Part shown: positions 1-10,800 of the stretch, piece after piece
Position numbering within the stretch: the stretch's first letter is position 1
Layout: the number at the start of each line of letters is the position of its first letter
Origin: Sergeia podlipaevii
Lineage: Eukaryota > Euglenozoa > Kinetoplastea > Trypanosomatida > Trypanosomatidae
Length of the DNA stretch: 14,163 nucleotides
NCBI GenBank assembly: GCA_030849805.1
Contig: JASANZ010001763.1
Coordinates: 1 to 14,163, forward strand
Direction of reading: 5' to 3'
Notes under the pieces: generated by a model
Seen by the model: the letters and a program-made list of their open reading frames with translations, nothing else
The model's database searches: none
Told to the model about the DNA's origin: nothing
Made by a program: the position numbers and the translations under genes

Positions 1-240
1 CCATTTGTTATATACCTGCACACTTTCCCTTATTATTACTTCTTTTCATTTTTTTTTTTGTTATTGAGTAATTGTTATATTTTTCTCTTTGTCTTTGCGC
101 TATTTTTCCGTATGTGCTTGCTTGGCATGCATACACAGAAACCATATTAAGAAAGAGATTTTATCTTCTTTTCTTCTTTTTTTATTTAACTGTGAGTTTT
201 TTTATTGATGTTGTTCTTCTTGAACGAGATACGCACACGA

Positions 241-278
<38 letters not shown>
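241..278. repeat. Compound (CT)n(AT)n microsatellite
   Basis: Nine CT units (241-258) run directly into ten AT units (259-278). This compound dinucleotide array lies in non-coding DNA. The CT part could also act as a pyrimidine tract for trans-splicing, but no gene start follows closely. Confidence 0.95.
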
Positions 279-1010
279 TAGAGACTGACTTAAAAGAAAA
301 AAAAAATGGATGCGGTAGCGATAGCGATGAAAACATTCAACATTTTTAAAGAATGTGATACTTGGTAGCTGCGAAGAGGACTGCACTGGCGTTTTTGAAT
401 ATATATTTTTGTCCTCCTCCTATCCAATCATCCATCTCTCTTTCTTTTCTATTTTTCTTTCCCAGTACTTTAGCGCACTTTCCTTGCTCACAAACGGTGA
501 ATATACAAAATACAAAAGCAACCTCTCAGCCACATACGGCTGTGACCATACACACAGACACACACGTAAGCATAAGCAGCAGAAGAAGAAAAAAAAAGTG
601 CGAGAGCAAAGAGAGCCACTATTCTTTTATTTTATTTCGCAAAAAAAAAAAAAAAATCTGAAGGAGTGTGGGGCAAGAGTGGCAGCGGTTTTGCATTTCA
701 GTAGCTCTTCTTTTACCAGATTACAACACTCACCCACTCTATTTTTCTCTTTTCTCGCTCTTTCTTTCGTTTTCAATTCGGGCGGTACCAGCACGAAAAG
801 GTTAAGAAGAAGAAGATTTAAGAAGAAGAAGAAAAAAGAAAAAGGTTGAGCAGAGTGGGTGGAGAGGAATACACCAATTGTGAAAGGTTACTCTCCTCTC
901 TTCTATTTTTTTTTCCTGTGAACCTTTTTTTTTTCTCTTAGGTGTCTAGTCATATCTAACTACTGAATGTAAGAGGTGGTATCTTCCTCTCTCCTTCTAT
1001 CTCTCGTTTT

Positions 1011-1046
1011 ACTACTACTATTATTATTATTATTATTATTACTATT
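1011..1046. repeat. (ACT/ATT)n trinucleotide microsatellite
   Basis: About three ACT units are followed by a run of ATT/TTA units in the AT-rich spacer. It is a simple-sequence repeat with no sign of coding. Confidence 0.9.
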
Positions 1047-1282
1047 TTGTTTTATTTTTTTTATCTGAAGAAGGAGCGAGGAAGGAAAAAAGGATATCAA
1101 CTATCAAATACAAACATTTTTCCTTTTTTTCTTCTTCTTCTGCACCTGTCTATCTAATTAGATTTCGTTGCTGCTATTATTATTATTCGAAGTTATTTTT
1201 TTTTTTTATTCTTTTCTAGCACAAAAAATATCTTGCTGAAATATTCTTTTCTTTTCTTTTTTTTTCTCATATAATTATTTTC

Positions 1283-1303
1283 TGTTGTTGTTGTTGTTGT
1301 TGT
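1283..1303. repeat. (TGT)n trinucleotide microsatellite
   Basis: Seven consecutive TGT units, followed shortly by a poly-T run. The complement (ACA)n is the same repeat class that encodes the threonine runs at 9999-10031 and 13102-13141. Confidence 0.9.
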
Positions 1304-1344
1304 ATCTTTTTTTTTTTGTGTGTGTGAGGGCTTCTGCTTTTCTT

Positions 1345-1380
1345 GTATATAACATAATATATAATATATAATATAATATN
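1345..1380. repeat. AT-rich TATAA-type repeat ending in an ambiguous base
   Basis: Irregular tandem TATAA/ATATA units end at an N at 1380. The undetermined base suggests an unresolved repeat length or an assembly gap in this microsatellite. Confidence 0.75.
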
Positions 1381-1486
1381 CCTCCTCCCATTTCACATAT
1401 ATATCTTATACAATCAGACGCTTGAGGAACACACACATACGCACGCGCGCAACCCTTTCTTCTTCTTCTTTTGTATCCTATTCGGC

Positions 1487-1514
1487 AATATATATATATA
1501 TACATACATATATA
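1487..1514. repeat. (AT)n / TACATA microsatellite
   Basis: A TA dinucleotide run followed by TACATACATATATA units. It lies about 30 bases before the pyrimidine-rich tract that probably directs trans-splicing of gene 1. Confidence 0.85.
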
Positions 1515-1545
1515 CCAGCCTCGCGTTTGTTGCAAAGCTTGATCA

Positions 1546-1604
1546 TTTTTTGTTTTTGTTTGTTTGTTTTTGTTGCTATTGCTATTATTATTATCGCTTT
1601 TCAG
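1546..1604 (+). promoter_or_regulatory. Candidate pyrimidine tract and trans-splice acceptor AG for gene 1
   Basis: A T-rich tract of roughly 55 bases contains no AG until the CAG ending at 1604. In trypanosomatids the spliced leader is usually joined at the first AG after such a tract. That would give a 240-base leader with no upstream ATG. A second possible acceptor follows the poly-T at 1691-1697, at AG 1710-1711, giving a leader of about 133 bases. The choice between them cannot be made from sequence alone. Confidence 0.55.
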
Positions 1605-1844
1605 TATTGCTTCTATAAGGCACTGAGAGGGGAGGAAAGAGAAGAAGAAGAAGAAAAGAGGAAGCAACTATTGTTGTGGTGTGGTTGTTGTTTTTTTGTA
1701 CCTGCTTCAAGTGGTCGAAGTAGAACATCCAACGGGCAGAGAGAGAAACTCTTTTTATTGTGAAACAAAAAAATAAGGGGAGAATAAAAGAAAACGAAAG
1801 GAAACGGAGGGGAAAAAAAAAACTCAACGTTAGAGAAAAGAAGA

Positions 1845-4800
1845 ATGCCTTCCGTGGTGTTCATTCAGCATATTCAACGCCTTTACGCGTTCTTCAAGAG
1901 AAATGGGGGCCGAGAAATGCCTGAAGGATGCTGTCAGATAGAGCTCATTGATGACGACGATGTGTCGAACTGGTTTCTTCAATTCGTGTACAAGGACGAA
2001 GCCGGCGAAGACTTCTATGTATCCCTGCGCATGCTCTTTACTGAGGAAGATCAGCAGCAGCAGAAGCAGCCAAAGTCCTCACCATCGATGAGCAGGAGCT
2101 TGGCAGGAGCACGCGGAAGTGCAGAAGATGACTCGTTGCCGAGCGCAACGGCGACTGCTGTGCCAAGTGCGTCCAAGGCAAACGAAGGCACGAAAGCAAT
2201 AGCAACGAGTGAGGCAACGACGGCGAGTGCGCAGTCCGCGAGTACCGCTGGCGACGACATGGCGAGCACTACTGCTGCTGTTGCTGCTGAGGCCGCTGCA
2301 TCTTTGAGAAGCTCGAAAGACCCTAGTGAGGTAGATGATAGTGGCAAGGACAAGGACGACGGTGTTGATCATCGCAGTGCCACTACGCATGATACAGACA
2401 CAACAACTATAAAAAGTGATGATAAAAGCAGCAATGATGGCGCTTCTAGCAACGCTCCAGTGACACGACGCATAGTACTTTCTCGGATGCCCCTCGTCTT
2501 TGTCATCTCACCTCGCCTCGTGGCGTCTTTTATTCACTACGGCGCGATTTGCTCTCTTGAGCTCATGTCCCAGCACTGGGAGCAGACCCCCACATCGGTG
2601 GCACTGCTGATTAGCTCACTGTATCATACGTTAAATCCATTTAGCGGGGACGGAAAAGTATCGATCGACGATGCCGGTCGAGCCGCCAACCGACGCGCCG
2701 CGGTGGTTGCCGCTGGAGGCGTAATTATGCCTGCGCGAGGCCCGAACGAGGGCGACAACGGTGCAGACCCGCTGCAGAACGCAGACGTGAGCGGCGGTAT
2801 CTCCGCCTATACAGAAGATGAGCACCTGAGTGGCATGGAACGCATCAGGAGAGCACACCCTCACCTGTTTCGGTCCTACGTTGAACAGCACACACAACAG
2901 CAGCAGCAGCAGCAGCAAGCTGTAGCAGTGCCGCCTCTGGACAGAGATAGAAGCTCAATGATGATGATGCGGTCAAGCGTTCAAGGCAATAGTTGCAGCA
3001 GAAGCAGCACCACCACTAGTAGTAGTGGCAGCCGTAGCAGAAGCGAGGAGAGTAGCGACGCTGAAAGCGAAGAAGTACAGGAAGAAGAAGAACTCTCCAG
3101 TGCGCAGGGTAGCAACAGAAATAGTGACACAGAAAACGTCCCGACTTCCTTAGCGTTCTCGCCGCAAACTCGTCTGTCTACAGTGCCAGGTATTGTATCA
3201 CCTGCCCAACGCAAGGTAGCACATCACGAAGGCAGAGGGAAAAGGATGAAGAAGAAGCTGAAGGCGCACGACGGTAGCCCACGAAGCGACAGGGAAGAAA
3301 CAGAAAAGGAAAATGATTGTGTGACCCTTTTCCCCACGGGAGACACTCCGCCAACGGTCGAATGCGTGTCCTCCCCATCCTTTCAGTGCTCGTCCGTGTC
3401 TCTGTCCTCTCCGCTCGCCGCCGCCTTGGGCGATGACTGTGAGAGGAAAGTGGGGGAAGCAGGAAGAAGCGAAAGTAGCGCAAAGTTAAAGACAAGAAAG
3501 TCGAAGAAAACGCCTCAGGCCCATCCTCATCATCGCCGTCGCCATCACGACCCAGCGCACGCTGCTTCCGCGGAGCCGCCTGTGCAGAATTTTCTCACGC
3601 CGTGTGCGGTGCAGACGATCATTCACGATGCTGTTCTGCAGCGGAAAAGTCGTGTCAAGGCGCGTCTCAGCACGCGCACGCTGCTCTTGGCGAGTCGCCG
3701 CCAAAGCAACGTTAAGGCAGAGATTACCAGATCTTCTCCATTGACTTGTGAGCCGCCTGCTCAGGAGGGAGCCTCCCTTATGGCAGCAGCAGCAGCCTCC
3801 CCCTTTGGTGTGAACGAGGAAAAGAGAGAGGACTTTATTCGCGTCTTCTGTGCCACCGGCGCGGAGCGAGGCTCGAAAGCAAGAGGGAAGAGTCAGCATG
3901 GGCAAGAAGAAAGTGACAGTGATGATGTCGAGAGCAGCAACAGGAGCAGCAGCAGCAAGGAGAGTTGCAATCGTGATGGCAGTATGAATAACAACAATAG
4001 CAGCAATAGTAAAAAAAATAATAATAATAATGATAGCTGCAGAAGTGCTAGTGAAATGAAGAAGAAATATAAAGAGCGAGGAGCAGAAGGGCTGTTGCCC
4101 AGCGGCAATGGAGGAGATGTCCAGGAGCCGACCATGGGTCTGCCACCGCTCTCTGCCGCCGCCACAAGACAACGGGCGGCTCCTCACTATCATCAGAAAG
4201 TGATAGAACTCTGGGTGCCGCCTACTTTCGTGCGACCTGCCGCGCGTGCCGCTTCATCCCCCCAGTTGAGGGTAGCTGCCGCTGATACACCGATGGAGGA
4301 GGAGATCGACGGCAACGTAGTGCCGCTGAGCACCACGGAAGCGAGCACAGCACCATCAATTAGTGCTCACGGTACCACCACCACTGTATCCTCACTGAGC
4401 GTGCGTATCAGCGGAAGTGACGACGCAGACCTTCAAGCACTGCGGCGGCATCACAAACAGCAGCAACAACAAGGGCGAGGTAGCACGCGACTTCCAGATG
4501 TCCTCGTGCCTGGAATTGCGTTGGTGCTGCGGAGCGTGCCTCTTCCACCGCTCCAATTGGAAGCCATCACCACTGACACGACTAGCGCCGCTGCTGCTGC
4601 TGGCTGCAAGGAGAGTCACCCCCACGACATGCCACAGCCACTCTCCCAAGAATCGTACAGCAGTAGCAGCCTCACCACGACTACCACGAGGCAAGGACCC
4701 TACGACCCCATACTTCCCTGCACCGTGCCATCAAGCTTGTCGCTTCACTTGGAGCATCTCTACATCTATGGCCACCTGCGCGTCCTGGGCCGCGTCACGC

Positions 4801-7800
4801 TACGTCATTGTGTGTTTGTAGGCACGATCACAACGGAAGGGAACGCAACGGTCACACTGCAAGGCTGCTCCTTCGCGGTCTGTGCGGAGGACAGACTGTT
4901 CAAGCCTCGACTGGCGCCTCCGATCACCTTTCCAGGGCTTTACATGAGCGTAGAAAGCAACAAGAGCAGCAGCAGCGAAGGTCCAGTGCAACACGATGCC
5001 ATAAATGGCGATGGACGCCTTGAGGCTGAGGGCCACCAGCAGCAGCAGGAGCAGGAGCAGCTACCGGGGGCACCAGCACCGTTTGGGATGAGCTCCAGAA
5101 AAGAAGGTATCCTTGTACTCGACACCTCCACGGTTGAAGTCTCAGAAGACTCATGTGTCTTTCATCTCCCCACGCCGTGGGAGCCGCTTGTGACCCTTAC
5201 GTCAAGCGAGGAGGAGGAGAATGCAGAAGAAGAGCACGAAGAAGAGGCGAGGAAAGAAAAAGGGAATGGAAGTACGAACCAAAATTTAGACACGCTGCAG
5301 TCTTCCTCGTTTGAGGCAGGCCAAGAAGGAGAAAAAGAAGTCTCTACCACTACTAGTATTGGTAGTGCTACTACGACAGGCGAGGTAGACAAACAGAGAG
5401 AACACAGCATTGACGACGTCAGTAATGACGCGGAGACGCACGTAGAGCAATGCGCGCGTAGGCAAAGGAAAAGGAAAGCGAAAAAGAAGCGTCGCAGTGG
5501 CGAGCGCCACGCGGCAGTACCGCCGCCTCCTCCACAGCCGGCGGCGATGGGTCTCCACATGCTTCGCTCCATCATACTTGTCTCCAACCAGGGAAAGCTC
5601 AAAGTGTCAGGCAGCATCCTCGATCCTCGTCTTGGAGCTGACCGCAGCGTGTTTGCTGAGCAGGACGCCACCGTTGACATTGCGGACTCGCTCGTGATTG
5701 CGGGGTGGAGCAGCGCGGTCAGCATACAAGGCTGCAGGGCCTACGTGGAAGACACTCTCTTCGTTGGTGTGTGTCCTCCCGTTATGTACGCAGGTACCGC
5801 AGGAGCAGTAGCAAGTGCCACCGCCGTCGCTGCTGAACATGAGGAAGGGAACAAGCAAGACCGTCAGAATCGTAGCCGTTTAGTTGCGGTCGATGGAGCT
5901 GCGAACGACGAAGAAGAAGAGAAAAAGAAGATGGAGCAGCAGAAGTGCAAGCGAAGCGCTGAAGATGACGAGGACGACGATATCCTGGACTCTATTCCGC
6001 AGCCTCCCTTCCTTCAGGTAGATGATATCCATCGCAGCACCGGGCTCAACGTGGAGCTCGGTGGCATCATCTCAGTCCGTCGCTGCACCGCCCTCCACCT
6101 GTACTTTGGCTTTTCCGTCATTGCTCACTCTGTTGCGCACTTCTATGCGTGTAGCACCAGCAACGTGGTGAACGGCTTCACCGTGGACGCCTCGACCGCT
6201 ACGCTTGAGAACTGCAGCGCTCGCACGAACCACGTCGGAGTTTTTCTGCTTCAGCAGGCCAAGTGTGTCGTTATGGAGGACCGTGGGGGTACCCTGGCGA
6301 GTCGCGCTGCGGTGTTTGCGGAGGCGTGGACGGCGGCGGAAGACATAGTTGCGAGCGAAGCCGCTGTCGCTCCCTTGGTGCCCTCAGCGAAGCAAATCGA
6401 TGGTGTGAAGGTGGCAGACAAAGACAACAAAACTACAAAAGCGGGAGCTTCCCTTCTTTCTGAAGGCGCGCCTCCTCTCAAGCATGACCTGCCCCAAGTC
6501 GTCTCTGTAGCGGAAGCAGCAGCAAACGCGTACGATGGGGGCAACTTCAACAACAATAAAAAGAACAACTTAGACGGGAGAGAAGCAGGCGAGGCAAATT
6601 GTGTTGATATTGGTGATGCTAGCGGCGGCGGTGATGGTGATTCAGTTCAATCCACAAAGAGCAACGGTGCTGCGCGGGACATGAGCGAGGCGTACTCGCT
6701 CGGGCAGCCGCCACCGTCTTCGCCCTCCTCCGCCGTGTTCCAGACCCGCAACAACACCAGTATTGATGCTGCCAACGCCTCAGACACGGCAGTGTCTTCG
6801 CATGTGAACAATCTTTCCACCTCCGCCGCTGCGGCCGCGACCTCCGCGGAGCAGCAGCTGCACCTGCGCATACGCCTCATCACGGAGCAAATATTCCACA
6901 CACGCATGGCGGCGCTGGTGAGGTCTGAAGAGGAAGAAGCCAGCAGCGCTCTGCAGGGGCTTCTTCAACCTGGCACTGCTGCTGTCGATGCTGTTCAAGC
7001 AGATGGAAAGAAGGCGTGCGCATCGTCGTCATCTCCATCGTGGACCCGCAAGACACATTCACGTAGCCAGCGTAAAGCAGTAGGACAGAAGAACATGACG
7101 GTGGCCATCGCAGCAGCGATCATCGTGTCTGCGGAGCAACAAGCAGAGCGTACGTTTCCTTCTGACCGTGCCGCAGAGGAGTATCTCGGGCGGTGTAGCT
7201 ACCGTCACAACTACCGCAGGAAGCAGCAGGCGAGCCGCAGTCCAACCCAGCTTTCTCACTGGGGGTTCTACACTGGCGGCCGCTTCAGTATCGAGGTGCG
7301 TTCCTCTACTCTCAAGGCCTCTGGTCTCACCTTACTCAAGGCGGAGGACACCTCTCTGTACGTGTACGACGGGGGCATTGCGGAGGCCGCAGACTGCCTT
7401 CTATGGACCCCGATGCCGTCTCGCCGCGAGCTTCAAACGTGTGGCGTGAAGGCCGTGTATGCGAGGGTGAAGGCGGTGAGGTGCCTTACGATAGACTACG
7501 CCTTCAGCTTCGCTGCTATTCAGTTGGCACAGGGTAACTTTGAGGACTGCATGGCGGTACGTGGCGTCAACGGCTTCACAGTGGACCGATCGCAGTGCAC
7601 GATGAAGTACTGCGGCACGGACACGGAGCACGTCGGTGTGTTTGTGCTCAACCACTCCACAGCTGAGCTTACTGGTACGGATCACCTCGTCGGCACCAGC
7701 GCCAGCGCGCGCACGCAGCCGAAGATCATCTGCGGTGGCTTCCCCAGCGTTTTCAGAGGGAAAGTGTATGGAGTGGAGAGTCAGTCGAGCACTGTGCACT

Positions 7801-10800
7801 GTCGCGGGATCACCGTTTTGCGTGGCAGCGTCAGCGGTTTTATTGCTTACAAAAAAAGCACCTTAATAATAGAAAAGTGTCTGGTTGACATGGCGCTTCA
7901 AGATGCAGGGACGTTTTTGTTCAAGGCGAAAGCGGCAACAGCAGCGGACAGCGCTGTTGGTGGCGGTGGTGGTACCGGTGAGGAGAGCACTTCTGTAGCG
8001 TCGCCGGGGCTTGAGGAGGTCAGGGCGAGTCTGCATCGTGTCTCTTTCCTGGGAAAGAAAAGCACAGACGCTGAACACGAGGAAGATGAGGAAGCGGCAG
8101 CCAACACCATCATCACAGTACCACTTTCAAGTTCAGTGAAAGAGCAGCAGCAGCAGCTTCTCCAAGCGCAATACGCTGCCTCCATGGCGCGTGTAGCGTG
8201 TCTGAGTACCAACTATGGCACCGTTGTGGCATCAGGCGCTCTGGATGGATCTACGGGAATTGAAGCCGCTACTTTGGCCACACGTGGACTCCTTGCCGCC
8301 ACAGCTGCAGGAGCAGTCGAGTTCGAGCCGAAGCCGAAGAGCTCCGGAGTGAAGGTGTGGTCAGGCAGCACCTGCTGTATTATGAACTGCGAGGTGCGGT
8401 GTGTCACATTTGGTTTTGCCGCCATTGGACCTGACACGGAGCTCGAGGCTCATCACTGCACTGCCAAGCACGTCGTGAACGGCTTTACGGTGGATGGGGC
8501 ATCCATGTGCTTGACGAAGTGCAGTGCGAACAGCAACCACGTCGGTGTTTTTGTTCTCTCCAACGGGCGATGCACCGTGCGACGGGGCAGCTACGCAGCG
8601 AAGAAGTTTGGTATTGAAAGCCGCAGTGGGGTGATACGCATTGAGGGTCATGTAAAGCTGCATGGTTTCTCGCGCATCGGTATGTACCTCTACAGCGGCG
8701 CGTTGCTCGAGACAGAAGTGGGCAGCCTCATTGACATCAAGATGAGCAAGCGATATCGCGCTGCTGCTGCTGTCTCTGTAGCTCCCGTATCGCCGCCCCC
8801 GCCACCTTCCTCTGGTTCCGCCATGGCCGCAGGGTCCATGTCTGCTATTTCATCCTCCGCTCGCCATTTCTTCCCGGTATGCCTAGCACTGGACGATGCC
8901 ACCGCACATATTCATCAAGCAGAGCTGGGTGGTGGTGCAACATGCGGCATCTCGTGTGCGGAAGGTGCGCAAGCACTGCTGCACATGTGTAGAGTGTGTG
9001 ACTGCGCTGCGGTGGGCGTGAACGTCCTCAGAGGAGCCCGGGTGCTCATGGTCAACTGTAGCATCATGTGTCGTGGCGTGTATGCCGTTGTGGTGCACGC
9101 TGGCGGCATTTATCGGGCGGAAGGGGCGTCTGCGGATGCAACAGCGATTCTGGAAGAAGCCGCCACCGCTGCAGTCGCCGCGAAGGCCATTGAGCAACAG
9201 CGGCAGCAGCAGCAGCAGCCGAAGGAAAAAGAAGAGGAAGATGAGCAAGGCGATAGCGCAGCTGCTGCTGCTGTGACGGACATCACTGGCAGCGACGGAC
9301 GTTGGCGGGGTTACATTTCTCAACGACTTGGATGGAAACTCGGCGATGATGATAGTGCACAAGGCGGCGCTGACGAGGCCCGCTCTCCTGGAGAAGTAGG
9401 AAAGAAGGACGAGGTGCTGCCTCCGCACAGCGAAGAAGGACCGTGCCCGCTGCATATTGCCACCACTGTCGGATCCCTGGCGCGGCCCTTGTCATCACCA
9501 GTGGTGTCTGGAGGCAGTAGTGCTGGTCATCACAGTGGCGCTCAAGCGACGGAGGGCGAGGGTCCTGGCATACACTTTGCGAAAGTTATCAGCGGCTTCT
9601 TCGGAGGAAGAAAAAGTAGCAGCAACCAGGGTAGTGGCGGCAACTGCCACGACAGCGCTAACGGGCGGGCGTGGACGCGGTCGATGCTTCTCGCACTACG
9701 GCCTTGGCAATACAAGTTGCACTATCGCGTAGACACGCTGTCAGGCGGTGCTGCCATCGCCACTACCGCCAGCCGCAATGGCTCTGCGGAAGGCAAGGAG
9801 ACATTTGCTACCACAGCGACCATAGAACGAGCAGCAGCAGCAGCAACGCTAACAATTGCTGCGGCGGCCGCCACCGGGTTGCCAATCCCGGTGTGCGCCA
9901 TGATCGAAGGCGTTTTCTGCATCGCAGGTAGCTGCTCAGTTGAAAGAGTGCTTGTGAAAGGTGCTGCAGTGAACTTTGAGACTCTTCAAGCAGCTGCAAC
10001 CACTACTACCACCACAACAACAACAACAACGGCAACAGCAACAACGCGAACCACAGCGAGCAGTGATGGCGTTGAGACGAACTCCCGCTCTGCGGCTGCT
10101 GCATCCCCTGCACAGCCCCAGGCAGCCGTCTTTACCGTCACCTCCCAGGCAACGCATTACCACCTGCTCCTCAGGTCGAGAGGTGCCGTACTTCATGCAG
10201 GACTGGCCGTGCGCTCTCATCTTGACCTTGGAGAGGTACATCCGCCCTCCTCGACGAAGAGCAATCACGGGTCAGACGCAAGCAGCGGCGAAGAAGAAAA
10301 TGAAGAAGATGGAAACGGCAGCGATGGGGACGCGGAAGACGTGCGGCAGGAGGCTATCCTTGTGCAAGGGACAGGCAACCTACACCTCTCACAGTGCGCC
10401 TTTGAAGTGCCGGTACCATCTCTCACTTCCTCCTCCTCCTCCTCCTCATTTACTTCCGTTGCGATCCGGTGCACTGGCGCAGGTGCCTTCCTGAGAATGG
10501 AATACATCCTGGTGCTCGCACCGCAGCCTCAGGCAGAGGCGCTACTCGGAAATCAAGGTTTAGATGAGTACGGCTTGCCTCTTGTGGCGAACAGGCAAGC
10601 AGCAGCTCAACAGCAGGGAGAGCTCACTGAAAAAGAAGAAGAGATGGCGCACGAGCGGCTGATTGCGGAGGCGATGAAGAAGTTAGATTTAGTGGACACT
10701 ATACCACCACCAGCGAGCGGCATCAACACGTCGAAGCCGCAGTGGACAACGACGACGACGACAACAGCGACGTTGAAGCAAGAGCGAGGCACGGAAGCAG

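Larger units (their letters stand above)
1..1844. other. AT-rich intergenic spacer and 5' leader of gene 1
   Basis: No supportable gene was found here. The stretch is dominated by poly-T, poly-A, pyrimidine tracts and microsatellites. The reading frames that stay open (for example 355-849 on the plus strand) encode only Ser/Phe/Leu or Lys runs and look like translated low complexity. By comparison with trypanosomatid spacers, it probably holds the end of an upstream 3' UTR, a polyadenylation region and the trans-spliced leader of the gene starting at 1845. The single ambiguous base (N) is at 1380, inside an AT repeat. From 1605 to 1844 no ATG occurs, so whichever of the two candidate acceptors is used, the ATG at 1845 is the first start codon in the mRNA. 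Confidence 0.8.

Noticed and set aside
355..849. Plus-strand open frame of 164 codons in the 5' spacer
   Set aside because: Its translation is mostly Ser/Phe/Leu from pyrimidine tracts followed by Lys/Arg/Gln runs from purine tracts. There is no domain pattern and no good leader, and composition matches non-coding DNA.
1845..1910. N-terminal signal peptide (secreted adhesin interpretation of the beta-helix array)
   Set aside because: The first 20 residues form an amphipathic, basic helix followed by an acidic E2-like segment. There is no hydrophobic core or cleavage-site pattern, so secretion is not supported.
2052..2462. Unspliced cis-intron separating the two UBC halves
   Set aside because: The segment is fully open in frame and has coding-like composition. 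It lacks a pyrimidine tract before an AG at its end, and cis-introns are extremely rare in trypanosomatids.
2898..2915. CRISPR-like or structured repeat array
   Set aside because: It is a pure CAG codon run encoding glutamine, with no spacers.
3486..4193. Minus-strand open frame of 235 codons inside the giant gene
   Set aside because: It is antisense to a long coding frame. Its Leu/Ile runs are the complement of Ser/Asn/Gln codon repeats, and no domain pattern is seen.
6042..8558. Pectate lyase or other polysaccharide-degrading activity
   Set aside because: The resemblance is to beta-helix architecture only. I see no conserved Asp cluster and Arg set of the catalytic families, and the location is probably intracellular.
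9820..9950. Possible transmembrane helix in the giant protein (Ala-rich hydrophobic stretch)
   Set aside because: The stretch is poly-Ala linker running into a short beta-helix-like coil with Cys and Glu. It is not a continuous hydrophobic helix of adequate length.
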